A DNA stretch of 33,204 nucleotides from Rubellimicrobium sp. (GCA_020832515.1 JAFIEN010000005.1:1-33204); one strand, 5' to 3'; shown: positions 10,701 through 18,922, numbered from the stretch's first letter. Notes: generated by a model not told the origin, from the sequence alone. Numbers and translations are program-made.

Positions 10701-12293
10701 CGCGAGCCGATGAAATCCTACCTGCGTTCGGCGGCAGGCCTCATCAAGCAATATGCCTGGGCCTTTCCGGCCTTCAAGAAACCAGCAGGTGTCAGCAACC
10801 CGATGCAGCTTGACCTGCGCAGCCTGTCCAAAGACGAGATGGAAGGGATCCTCGAATTCGCGTTCCTGCGCTATTTTGATGATTCCGGCCTTTTCGGGAC
10901 CATTGAAGATGCCCTCATGCGGGTCGAGCAACTCAAGCGCATCGGCGTCGATGAGATCGCTTGCCTGATCGACTATGGCATCAGCGCCGATCAGGTGCTG
11001 GACGGGCTGAAACCACTGGCCACGGTTGTGGCGCAGGCAAACCTTGCCGATACGTTGGCCGAGGACGATTTCTCGCTCGCCGCTCAGATCGTCCGGCATG
11101 GCGTGACGCATCTGCAATGCACGCCCTCGATGGCGCGCATGCTGGCCACCAATGACGAGGCGCGGATCGCACTGGCCGGGGTGAAACAGCTTCTGATCGG
11201 GGGCGAGGCGCTGCCCGGCGCTCTGGTCGCAGATCTGCAACGGGCCACCAGGGCGCGGATCGAGAACATGTACGGCCCGACCGAAACGACGATCTGGTCC
11301 ACCACCCAGCCGGCCACCGGCGATCGGGCGGTCACGGGCATTGGCACGCCGATCGCCAACACGCAGGTCCATGTCCTTGACGAAACCCTTGCGCCCCTGC
11401 CCGTCGGCGTCGCGGGCGAGCTTTTCATCGGCGGGGCGGGCGTCGCGCGCGGGTATTGGCAGCGCCCCGACCTGACGGCCGACAGGTTCATCCCCGATCC
11501 GCTCCGCCCGGGCGGGCGTCTTTACCGGACGGGCGACCTTGTCCGCTGGCGTGCGGATGGAACGCTCGATTTCCTTGGCCGCGCCGATCACCAGATCAAG
11601 CTGCGCGGCTACCGGATCGAACTGGGCGAGATCGAGGCCGCAATGGAGGCCGACCCCGCCGTCACCGCCGCTGTCGTCATCCCGCGTGAGGATGTGCCCG
11701 GGCTGGTGCAGCTTGTGGGCTACTACACCGGCGCGGGCGTGGACGAGGGGGCGCTGCGTGCCGGGCTGCAGGCGCGGCTGCCCGAACACATGGTGCCTGC
11801 GCGCTTCATGGCACTGGCCGCCTTTCCGCTGACGCCCAACAAGAAGGTGGACCGCAAGGCGCTTCCCGCGCCGTCCGACCGTCCCGGGGCCGCGGCACCG
11901 GCCGACCAGCCGAAGACCGGATCAGAAGGCCGGATCGCTGCGATATGGACGCGGATCCTTGGGGTGGCGCAGATCGGCCCGCGCGACAGTTTCTTCGATC
12001 TGGGCGGGCACAGCCTGCTTGCCGTCCAGGCACATCGCGACATCCGCGAGGCCCTGGCCGTGCCCGCGCTGTCGATCACCGACATCTTCCGCTTTCCGAC
12101 GCTGGCCGCACTTGCCGGGCGGGTCGATGCCCTCGTCGGACCGGGCACCCAGGGCACCGAGGCCAGCCGACCCGCGCCAGAGGCCGCCGCAGCCGAAACC
12201 GGAAGCCAACCCCCCTCAGACCGCGCCGCGGCGCGGGCCGATGCGATGGCCCGGCGGCGCGACCTGCGGGCGCGTCGCCGCGGCGCGGGCTGA
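7704..12293 (+). CDS. NRPS-like protein: formyltransferase - degenerate C region - adenylation domain interrupted by a luciferase-like FMN monooxygenase (MupA/Atu3671-type) - PCP
   Basis: N-terminal FMT-like NFHDGPLPRYAGLNAPVWAILNGEAQHGVTWHLIGGGVDAGDI; A motifs LKAGGAYVPLDPAYP, LIFTSGSTGRPKGVMIEH, SFDISVLELFWTL, NMYGPTETTIWST, GELFIGGAGVARGYWQRPDLTADRF, YRTGDLVRW, GRADHQIKLRGYRIELGEIE, NKKVDRKAL; insert MEFSLFYWGNDDGVGRDKYRLLLDGARFADAHGFCAVWTPERHFHAFGGPYPNPSV; PCP DSFFDLGGHSLLAVQAH. Start at MPRFSAVLIGNESLAVHCG chosen over the upstream in-frame ATG at 7617. Confidence 0.93.
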   Translation: MPRFSAVLIGNESLAVHCGTLLIEAGHSLRAVVTRNAEVRNWASGHGLLVIEPGPGLDSRLAGLSFDWLFSIANLDLLPQSVLSLAARGAVNFHDGPLPRYAGLNAPVWAILNGEAQHGVTWHLIGGGVDAGDILEQRMFDILPTDTALTVNQKCYAAAIEGFPSVIARLEADAPGAMQQDLSTRSTFARDKRPEAAGLIDPSEAADRILRLVRALDHGDYPNPLTLAKLSLPDGLALVGRAERADGTGIPGTVLAVDGDSLTFACGDGAVRVSDLRHPRGVPLLPKLGPGDRLPPRPDAGALGAALGATLKDEGFWRSRLSEAMPAALPDLGGTRATEPLSCDLSLPGACDPDLAKAAFAALVLRMAEGEVADFDLARPTDAHGIQSDRLPVRLAASAPLTTFAEALSDARVRAPMAADLPARLGRPAPGPAKVALSDDPATGLLPGTALTLATARGHARLSGCPDRISPAAFALIAGRVQHLFDMLATLPPGATGQDLPLLPPSERQMILTDWNATETSVPDACLHHAFERQAAGTPDAPALTFENTTLSYAEVNARANSAAHRLVALGVGPGTLVGLHLRRSAELVIGALAILKAGGAYVPLDPAYPVDRIALYIEDAGTSVIVTDSALAADLPPHGAAVLLMDEATEAPATNPETAVTPADLAYLIFTSGSTGRPKGVMIEHRNVANFFAGMDARIPHDPPGTWLAVTSLSFDISVLELFWTLARGFHVVVAGDENRALVSSGNMQMTGRGMEFSLFYWGNDDGVGRDKYRLLLDGARFADAHGFCAVWTPERHFHAFGGPYPNPSVTGAAVAAVTRNLSVRAGSCVAPLHHTARIAEEWAVIDNLTNGRAALAIASGWQPDDFVLRPENAPPHNKAAMFTAIDQLRRLWAGEAVPFPAAGGGTFDVLTQPRPVSKRLPIWVTTAGNPETWREAGSIGANVLTHLLGQSIDEVAGKIAIYHDALRAAGHDPKDHKVTLMLHSFLCDTRERAREIAREPMKSYLRSAAGLIKQYAWAFPAFKKPAGVSNPMQLDLRSLSKDEMEGILEFAFLRYFDDSGLFGTIEDALMRVEQLKRIGVDEIACLIDYGISADQVLDGLKPLATVVAQANLADTLAEDDFSLAAQIVRHGVTHLQCTPSMARMLATNDEARIALAGVKQLLIGGEALPGALVADLQRATRARIENMYGPTETTIWSTTQPATGDRAVTGIGTPIANTQVHVLDETLAPLPVGVAGELFIGGAGVARGYWQRPDLTADRFIPDPLRPGGRLYRTGDLVRWRADGTLDFLGRADHQIKLRGYRIELGEIEAAMEADPAVTAAVVIPREDVPGLVQLVGYYTGAGVDEGALRAGLQARLPEHMVPARFMALAAFPLTPNKKVDRKALPAPSDRPGAAAPADQPKTGSEGRIAAIWTRILGVAQIGPRDSFFDLGGHSLLAVQAHRDIREALAVPALSITDIFRFPTLAALAGRVDALVGPGTQGTEASRPAPEAAAAETGSQPPSDRAAARADAMARRRDLRARRRGAG
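9920..11070 (+). other. Luciferase-like monooxygenase domain inserted inside the adenylation domain (between A4 and A5)
   Basis: A4 (SFDISVLELFW...VVAGDEN) is followed by ~380 aa of luciferase-like monooxygenase sequence before the A domain resumes at EDDFSLAAQIVRHGVTHLQCTPSMARML and A5 (NMYGPTETT); boundaries approximate. Confidence 0.85.
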
Positions 12294-12300
12294 CCCTGCA

Positions 12301-12942
12301 ATGCGCGCAGAGCTGCTCGCCGCCGCAAGGGGGCTTGCGGGCGGGCAGGTCACCGTCGCCGGCGGCCCGATCGCGGCGCTCCAGCAACCGCTCCTGCCGG
12401 GCGAGGCCGAGCTTGTCCACCGGGCCGTGCAGTCCCGTCGCGACAGCTTCGCCGCCGGCCGCTGCGCCGCTCGCGCCGCGCTCGCCGCACTTGGCCAACC
12501 GCCCGGCCCGATCCTGCGCGGGGCGCATGGCGCGCCGCTCTGGCCCGAGGGCATCGTCGGCAGCATCACCCACAGCGCCGTCCTTTGCCTTGCCGTGGCT
12601 GCCCGGCGCGCGGACAGTGCGGGGCTTGGGGTCGACATCGAACCGGACCGCGTCCTGCCGCCCGGGATCATCGCCGAGATCGTCACCCCCGAGGACGACG
12701 CGGCACAGAACCCCGCCGCACCCCTGCGCATCTTTTCGGCCAAGGAAGCGGTCTACAAGGCACAATATCCGCTCAGCGGCCGCGTGATCGGCTTTGACGC
12801 CGTCAGCATCCGGTTTTGCCCCTCCGGCTTTGTCGCGACTTGGCGCGAGGACTGCCCACCGTTTCAGAGGGGCCGGACCATCGCGGGACGCCAGACTGTC
12901 ACCTGCGGCCATGTCCTGTCGCTGGTCATCCTGCCGGCGTGA
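12301..12942 (+). CDS. 4'-phosphopantetheinyl transferase (EntD/Sfp superfamily)
   Basis: GSITHSAVLCLAVAA, GLGVDIEPDR, IFSAKEAVYKAQYPL; starts 8 bp after the NRPS stop. Confidence 0.9.
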   Translation: MRAELLAAARGLAGGQVTVAGGPIAALQQPLLPGEAELVHRAVQSRRDSFAAGRCAARAALAALGQPPGPILRGAHGAPLWPEGIVGSITHSAVLCLAVAARRADSAGLGVDIEPDRVLPPGIIAEIVTPEDDAAQNPAAPLRIFSAKEAVYKAQYPLSGRVIGFDAVSIRFCPSGFVATWREDCPPFQRGRTIAGRQTVTCGHVLSLVILPA

Positions 12943-13157
12943 TGCACCCTGCAATCATGGCGAAAAAGTGGCGGGGATTTCGCCCCCGGAAACACCGCGT
13001 TTCGGCAACACCGGGCCAACGCACCGGCTATTGAGTCGCTTGATGGTTGGCAAAGGGTTATTGTGGCAACCGGATGGCCAGTCTGCGGCACGCGGACTGT
13101 CATGCATGCGCCGACAGGACAGATCCGCCGGATACGTCGGCCAGAGGGAGATCGAGG

Positions 13158-14486
13158 ATGGGACCCATCGCTTCGGCATCCGAGCTACGGGACGCGCTGC
13201 GCAGGCGCGCCTGGATCATTGCGCTTGTCCTCTTGACCGGCATGCCCGCGATGCTGTGGATCGTCTGGAACCTGCCCCGGATGTACGAGGCGACCGGCGT
13301 CATCCAGATCGAGGCCCCGGTCATTCCAGATGCCGTGGCGGGGCCGCTGGGCGGCAATTCTGCCAATCACCAGCTTGACCTGATCCAGCAGAAGATGTTC
13401 GCGCGGGACAATATCGTCTCGATCATCGAGACCTTCGACCTGTTCCCGTCCGACATGCCGATGCAGGAACAGATCGGGCTTCTGCGACAGGCGATCACCG
13501 TGGTGCGGCTTGTCGATCCGGCCCAGAGCTGGCGGCCCGACGTTCAGCCGCTGGGCCTGTCGATCACCACCCGGCTTGGAGATCCCGAACAGGTGGCGGA
13601 CGTCACCAATGCCCTGCTCGAAGGTATCATGGACGAGGCAAGGCGCCGGTCCGAAGGTCGGGCGACCGTGACCCTTGACTTCATGACCGCGGAAGAGGCG
13701 CGGGTCGCCTCCGACGTGACCGCGGTCGAGGCCGAGATCGCCAGGTTCCGCGAGGTCAATGTCGATTCGCTGCCCGAGATCACCGGCGAACAAAGATCGC
13801 GGCTGAACACGCTGACCGATGCGCTGATCGGCATCGAACGCGAAATCATCGCGCTTCAGACCGCAACAGACAGACTGCGCGTCGAGGATGCGGCCCGCCA
13901 GCTCGAGCAGTTGACGCAGCAACGGGCCCTGATTGCCGCAAGCGTCGCTGCGACCGAGGCAGCCCTTGCCGCCGCGCCCGCCGTCGAACGCGAGCTGGGC
14001 GCCCTGAACCGCACGCTCGATCTGCTCGAGACGGAGCTTGCGGTCCTGACCGCCCGCCGGACCGAGGCGGCGATGAACCAGTTGATCGAAAGTCAGGATC
14101 AGGCGCAGCGGTTCGAGATCCTGGAACGCGCGCTGGTGCCCGACTATCCGGTCTCGACCAGCCGCAGGAAGCTGGCGCTGGCGGGCGCGGTGGCCGTGAC
14201 GGGACTTGCCTTAGGGGTTGCGCTGCTGATCGAGTTTCTGAGTCCCCGTATCAGGACGGCAGAGCAGATGCAGCGGCATCTGGGGGTCAATCCGGTCATC
14301 GTGATCCCCGTCCTGCGCAGGCCGGGCCTGCTGCGCCGCCGCAATCTGACGCTCGCCGCCTTGCTGCTGGGGCTTGGTGCGGCCATCTGGGGGCTTCTGG
14401 CAACGGGCGGCAGAACGCTGGCCGACCTGATCGGATCGCTGATGCCACGTCAGGCGGGCCCCGCGCGAAACGTTCCGGGGGAATGA
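13158..14486 (+). CDS. Wzz/GumC-type polysaccharide chain-length determinant / co-polymerase, without a fused kinase domain
   Basis: N-terminal TM (WIIALVLLTGMPAMLWIVWNLPRMYEATGVIQIEAPVI), long coiled coil, C-terminal PVSTSRRKLALAGAVAVTGLALGVALLIEFLSPRIRTAEQM. Confidence 0.85.
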   Translation: MGPIASASELRDALRRRAWIIALVLLTGMPAMLWIVWNLPRMYEATGVIQIEAPVIPDAVAGPLGGNSANHQLDLIQQKMFARDNIVSIIETFDLFPSDMPMQEQIGLLRQAITVVRLVDPAQSWRPDVQPLGLSITTRLGDPEQVADVTNALLEGIMDEARRRSEGRATVTLDFMTAEEARVASDVTAVEAEIARFREVNVDSLPEITGEQRSRLNTLTDALIGIEREIIALQTATDRLRVEDAARQLEQLTQQRALIAASVAATEAALAAAPAVERELGALNRTLDLLETELAVLTARRTEAAMNQLIESQDQAQRFEILERALVPDYPVSTSRRKLALAGAVAVTGLALGVALLIEFLSPRIRTAEQMQRHLGVNPVIVIPVLRRPGLLRRRNLTLAALLLGLGAAIWGLLATGGRTLADLIGSLMPRQAGPARNVPGE

Positions 14487-14490
14487 CCCG

Positions 14491-15510
14491 TCAGTAAGCG
14501 TATTCGGCGATACTGACCCCATCGGCCTTGTTCAGGATCACGCCGACGACGGGTTTGTCCTCTCCGATCCGGCGGACCGTCTCCTTCATCTCGCGCGGCG
14601 TGGTCAGGCCACCGCCGGCGACAAGAAGCACACAATCCATATGCGGACGAAAGGCGATCACATCGTCCTGCGCCAAAGCGGGCGGCAGGTCATGGAGGAT
14701 CACATCCGGGCGCAGATCCTTTTCCATCCGTTCAAGCACCCGTGCGGTGCGGTCTTCTTGAAACAGCTCGGCCGCATAGGCCTCGGCCCGATGGTTCAGG
14801 CCAAGCGCGAGGTTTGCACCGATCCTGAGATCGTTCGGCCCAACCTTCCGCAGGATCGCCTCGGCCGGGATCTCTTCACGCAGGAAATCGCCCATCGTGC
14901 GGTCGACCTTCAGCCCTAGGTAACCGGCCAGCGAAGGGTTGCGCAGATCCATGTCCATCAGGATCGTACGGCAATTGTCATAGCGCGACAGGGCGATCGC
15001 AAGGTTGATTGCGGTGAAGGTCTTGCCGCAGCCCTTGGTGGGCGAGGTGATGCCGACCCGTCTCCAGCCCTTTTCGGCAAGCGCCTGCAAAAGTCGGCTG
15101 CGCAGGACGTCGAAGGCCCCATGCGCCGGATCGGTGCGCGCGGCGGTGATGACAAGGTTGCGCGCAAGCACGACCGGATCGACCGAAACGGACCCGAGGC
15201 CACCCCAAAGATCGACGATCCGGGGCAGATCGCCGGCGGTTTGCCCCGGCGATTGCGCCGAGGCCATCCTGGTCGATGTGGCCCCTGCATCTGCGGGCCG
15301 ATCCGGCATTGCCTCCGAACCGGGGGATCGGGCAGGTGGACGGGCACTGTCCTGCCGGGTGGCGGACCGCGCCTGTATCTTGGCCGGGGGACTTGCGACC
15401 TGCCCGTCCTCGCCGGACTCCTCAAGCCGCTCGATCTCGCTCAGAAGGCGCGCGCGCGTTCTGGGGTCAAGCCGTGACGGCTGTGGTTTGCGGTCCCGAG
15501 GGTCGTTCAT
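14491..15510 (-). CDS. CpsD/CapB-like ATPase (BY-kinase family or ParA-like), exopolysaccharide-associated
   Basis: P-loop ITSPTKGCGKTFTAINLAIALSRYDNCRTILMDMDLRNPSLAGYLGLK; Walker-B-like DVILHDLPPALAQDD; start chosen at MNDPRDRKPQPSRLD. Confidence 0.85.
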   Translation of the reverse strand: MNDPRDRKPQPSRLDPRTRARLLSEIERLEESGEDGQVASPPAKIQARSATRQDSARPPARSPGSEAMPDRPADAGATSTRMASAQSPGQTAGDLPRIVDLWGGLGSVSVDPVVLARNLVITAARTDPAHGAFDVLRSRLLQALAEKGWRRVGITSPTKGCGKTFTAINLAIALSRYDNCRTILMDMDLRNPSLAGYLGLKVDRTMGDFLREEIPAEAILRKVGPNDLRIGANLALGLNHRAEAYAAELFQEDRTARVLERMEKDLRPDVILHDLPPALAQDDVIAFRPHMDCVLLVAGGGLTTPREMKETVRRIGEDKPVVGVILNKADGVSIAEYAY

Positions 15511-15655
15511 CTTCCGCTTTCTGGCCGGGCAAAGGTGTGCTCCTGCATGGTCTAGACACGACAATCTTGGCCAAATTACGCCATTGGTTCTGCAGGGCGG
15601 CATCGGCCGGCCCCTCGGTTCCTGCACATACGGGCCGTTCGCCCCCCCTGTTGCG

Positions 15656-16624
15656 TCACTTGTACTCGATCAGGCGCCGTTCAAGGCCGAACAGGCGCCG
15701 GATGTGAAAGCGCAGCATGCCCTGCACGTTCGGAAGCTTCGACAAGGTCAGGAATCCGGCCTGAAACAGGGCCTGCCGTGCCGCCATGCCCTGTTCGTGC
15801 AGACCTTTCGCCGTCCGCGCCCATGAGGCGGCATAGCCCAGCGCGACCAGAGCCACGATCCACGGCGCGCCGCCCGCCAGCGCAACCAGCGCGACAAGCG
15901 GCAATAGCCCGCCATAGACCCAGGCCCGCAGACACTCCTTGCGGAAATGGTCCGGCACCATGCCGCCCACTTCGGCAAAACCATGGCCGGCCCGTTCGGC
16001 CCGCCGCCACCATTCGGACAGCCGTGTCATGGCGATATCGTGATGCGTCATCACCACGGGCAGGCGGTGCACGCCATGGCCATGCGCGGCCACACGAAGG
16101 CAGAATTCCTCGTCCTCGGAACAGATGATCCCACCGTCGAAACCACCGAGCGCCGCAAACACATCGGCCCGCACCATCATGTCGCCGCCGCAGGCGCGGA
16201 TATCGCCCGCGGGGCGGTGCCATTCCCATTCGGCCATCCGGTGAAAGATGTTGCGCTCGGGCGCGATCTCGGTCCGCCAGCCGGTCACGATGCCAAGCTC
16301 GGGCCGCTCGGCCAGCGTACGGGCGGCGGTGGCGATCCAGCCGGGCGCGATCCGGCAATCGCCGTCCACGAACTGCACCGCATCCAGCGGCCCGCCCTCG
16401 GCCAGCGCCGCAAAGCCCGCATTACGCGCGCGCGCTGCGGTGAAAGGCCGGTCGCGGTCAAGCTCGACCACCCTGACCCCCATCGTGCGGGCCATCGCGA
16501 CGCTGTCGTCGGTCGAGCCGGAATCGACATAGACGATCGGCTCGACCTCGCCCCTCAGGCTTTCAAGACAGGCCCGCAGCCTTGCCCCTTCGTTCCGGCC
16601 GATGGCAACGGCACCGATCTTCAT
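15656..16624 (-). CDS. Glycosyltransferase family 2
   Basis: MKIGAVAIGRNEGARLRACLESLRGEVEPIVYVDSGSTDDSVAMARTMGVRVVELD, FTAARARNAGFAAL, VQFVDGDCRIAPGW, ICSEDEEFCLR. Confidence 0.9.
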   Translation of the reverse strand: MKIGAVAIGRNEGARLRACLESLRGEVEPIVYVDSGSTDDSVAMARTMGVRVVELDRDRPFTAARARNAGFAALAEGGPLDAVQFVDGDCRIAPGWIATAARTLAERPELGIVTGWRTEIAPERNIFHRMAEWEWHRPAGDIRACGGDMMVRADVFAALGGFDGGIICSEDEEFCLRVAAHGHGVHRLPVVMTHHDIAMTRLSEWWRRAERAGHGFAEVGGMVPDHFRKECLRAWVYGGLLPLVALVALAGGAPWIVALVALGYAASWARTAKGLHEQGMAARQALFQAGFLTLSKLPNVQGMLRFHIRRLFGLERRLIEYK

Positions 16625-17889
16625 GAGGGCCGCACCCCTGGCCGCACCCCGCCCGCGCGGACCGACAGGATCAGCACCGCCAGCCAGGCCGCCTCGGTCG
16701 CTGCATCGAAATCGCGTTCGACACGGGCGCGGCCAGCCTCGCCCATGCGGCGGGCGGTGGCGGGGCTTCCGGTCACCTCGAGAAGCGCCAGCGCCAGCGC
16801 CTCGGCATTGCCGGGCGGGACCAGCCGCCCGCTGACGCCGTCCTCGACCAGGTCCGGGACACCGTCGACCCGCACCGCCACCACCGGCAGCCGCGCGGCC
16901 ATCGCCTCGACCATAGGCATAGACAGGCCCCCCGTCAGGCCCGGCAGGACAAAGGCATCGGCCCCGGCCAGCAGCGCAGGCAGATCCGCGTCGGACCTGT
17001 AACCGGCGAAGGTGACATCCACCCCCAGAGCCTGCGCAAGCGCCTCGAGCCTGGCCCGCTCCGACCCCTCGCCCACCAGCGTCAGCCGCAGCGGGGCGCG
17101 CGCGCTCCGGATGGCGGCCAGCGCCTCGATCAGGTCCGTCAGGCCGTGGGCGGGCATCAGCCGCCCGACATGGACCAGCCCGCCCGCCCCCCGCCGAGGG
17201 GCAGGCACGTGCCGGGCGGGATCGACGCCGGGATGGACGATATGCAGCCTGTCCCAATGCGCCGCATCCGAAAACAGCATCGCCTGCGACCGGGCGGCAT
17301 GGCTGGCGCAGGCAACAAAGGCGGCACGGGCAATCTTTTCGTCCAGACGCCAGCGGGCGGGTGCGGTGCGGGTGTCGGGGCCGTCAAGCGCAAGGCTGAA
17401 CGGAATGCCCGCCATCCGGGCGGCCAGCATCGCGATGGTGCCGCCTTCGGCCGCGTCATGGCTTTGCAGATGGACCGCACCGCGCGCGGCCAGCCAATCC
17501 GCCAGCACCACCGCCCGCAGCAGGCACCCCAGGTTGTAAAGCCGCCCGCGCATCCCGCCCGGCCCGGTCCGCCAGGCAAGGGCCAGCGCGCCCAGCCACC
17601 CCCTGAGATTGCCCAGCGCGCGGCGATGCGCGCGGAGCAGACAACGTGGGCGGCGCGCGGCCTCGCGCAGGTGAAAGGTCCCGGCGGCGGCCTCTGCCAG
17701 CCCCGGCTCGGCCAGATGTTCGGGGCCTGTGCGGCGAAGCGTACAGGTCTCGACCGCAAGGCCAAGCGCGCGCAGGGCCGCGACCTCGCGCAGAATGAAC
17801 AACTCGTCCAGGCGGGGGTATTCCCCGGCCAGACAGACGAGCGGCCCCGGAAGGGCATCCGTGGCGGCGCCGGTCATGTTCCCCGCCAT
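16621..17889 (-). CDS. Glycosyltransferase family 4
   Basis: LVHVGRLMPAHGLTDLIEALA, LRLTLVGEGSERARLEALAQALGVDVTFAGYRSDADLPALLAGADAFVLPGLTGGLSMPMVEAMAARLPVVAVRVDGVPDLVEDGVSGRLVPPG; 4-bp overlap with the downstream GT2. Confidence 0.9.
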   Translation of the reverse strand: MAGNMTGAATDALPGPLVCLAGEYPRLDELFILREVAALRALGLAVETCTLRRTGPEHLAEPGLAEAAAGTFHLREAARRPRCLLRAHRRALGNLRGWLGALALAWRTGPGGMRGRLYNLGCLLRAVVLADWLAARGAVHLQSHDAAEGGTIAMLAARMAGIPFSLALDGPDTRTAPARWRLDEKIARAAFVACASHAARSQAMLFSDAAHWDRLHIVHPGVDPARHVPAPRRGAGGLVHVGRLMPAHGLTDLIEALAAIRSARAPLRLTLVGEGSERARLEALAQALGVDVTFAGYRSDADLPALLAGADAFVLPGLTGGLSMPMVEAMAARLPVVAVRVDGVPDLVEDGVSGRLVPPGNAEALALALLEVTGSPATARRMGEAGRARVERDFDAATEAAWLAVLILSVRAGGVRPGVRPS

Positions 17890-18160
17890 TCCGGCAGACC
17901 GCCCAAGCCGACCGGGGGGATCAGCAGGGCCATGGCATCGGCTCCATCGGCGCGGCGGGCCGGGTCGCGGTCATGCGCGCCGATCAAACTCACCCCACCC
18001 ATGCGCTGCCCTCGTTCAAGGTCATGCCCTCTCATCCCCGGACCACAAGAGGATGGCAACAGTTTGTCGCCCATGCACGTCTTTCCTTGCCCCCCGCCGC
18101 GCGGCAAGGAAAGGTCGGGCAACGAAGCGGCCCACATGGCCGGTGCAGAAGAGGCGACAG

Positions 18161-18922
18161 GTGCAGTTCCAGACCGGACCAGCGGATGACCGCGCCTCGA
18201 TCACCGTGACCTGCCCCACGCGCACGGGCCTTCTGTCCGAGGTCGACCGGCGGCTGCGCGCGGGCGAGGGGTTCGCACTGGCCACGCTGAACCTGGACCA
18301 TCTGGTCAAGCTTGACGGATCGGCCGCTTTCCGGCGCGCCTATCTGGCGCAGGATCTGGTGACGGCCGACGGCAATCCCGTCACCTGGATGGCCCGTGCC
18401 GCCGGACAGCGGGTCGAGCTTCTGCCCGGTGCGGACCTTGTCCTGCCGCTGGCCCGGCTGGCGGCAGAGGCGGGGCGCAAGGTCGCGCTGGTCGGCACGA
18501 CCGACGACAGCCTTGCCCGCGCGGCAAAGGCCCTGCGGCAGGCGGTGCCGGGGCTGCAGATCGCGCATCTGCACGCCCCGCCGATGGGCTTCGACCCGGA
18601 CAGCGAAAAGGCCGAGGCGCTGCTGACGGGGCTCGGGGCTGCGGGGATCGGGCTGTGCTACCTCGCGCTGGGTGCGCCCAAGCAGGAGATCCTTGCCGCA
18701 CGCGGACGCCTGCTTGCGCCGGGGGTGGGCTTTGCCAGCATCGGGGCGGGGCTCGATTTCCTGTCGGGCCACCAGCGACGCGCGCCGCTCTGGGTGCGGC
18801 GGATGCAGATGGAATGGCTCTGGCGCGCCGCCACCCAGCCCCGCCGCCTTGCGATGCGCTACCTGCGGGCGGGGCTGGTGTTGCCGGGGCATATGCTGCG
18901 GGCGTGGCGGCAGAGGGGGTAG
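18161..18922 (+). CDS. WecG/TagA/CpsF family (GT26) glycosyltransferase; GTG start inferred
   Basis: GEGFALATLNLDHLVKL, VTADGNPVTWMAR, ELLPGADLVLPLARLAAEAGRKVALVGTTDDS, CYLALGAPKQEILAARGRLLAPGVGFASIGAGLDFLSGHQRRAPLWVRRMQMEWLWRA; preceded by AAGAGGCGACAG. Confidence 0.85.
   Translation: MQFQTGPADDRASITVTCPTRTGLLSEVDRRLRAGEGFALATLNLDHLVKLDGSAAFRRAYLAQDLVTADGNPVTWMARAAGQRVELLPGADLVLPLARLAAEAGRKVALVGTTDDSLARAAKALRQAVPGLQIAHLHAPPMGFDPDSEKAEALLTGLGAAGIGLCYLALGAPKQEILAARGRLLAPGVGFASIGAGLDFLSGHQRRAPLWVRRMQMEWLWRAATQPRRLAMRYLRAGLVLPGHMLRAWRQRG

Noticed and set aside
7614-11789. 1391-aa minus-strand ORF antisense to the NRPS
   Set aside because: Same GC-driven shadow composition; no recognisable family motifs
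15656-17257. 533-aa minus ORF treated as one glycosyltransferase
   Set aside because: The N-terminal 211 codons are out-of-frame shadow of the GT4 gene; the real GT2 starts at 16624
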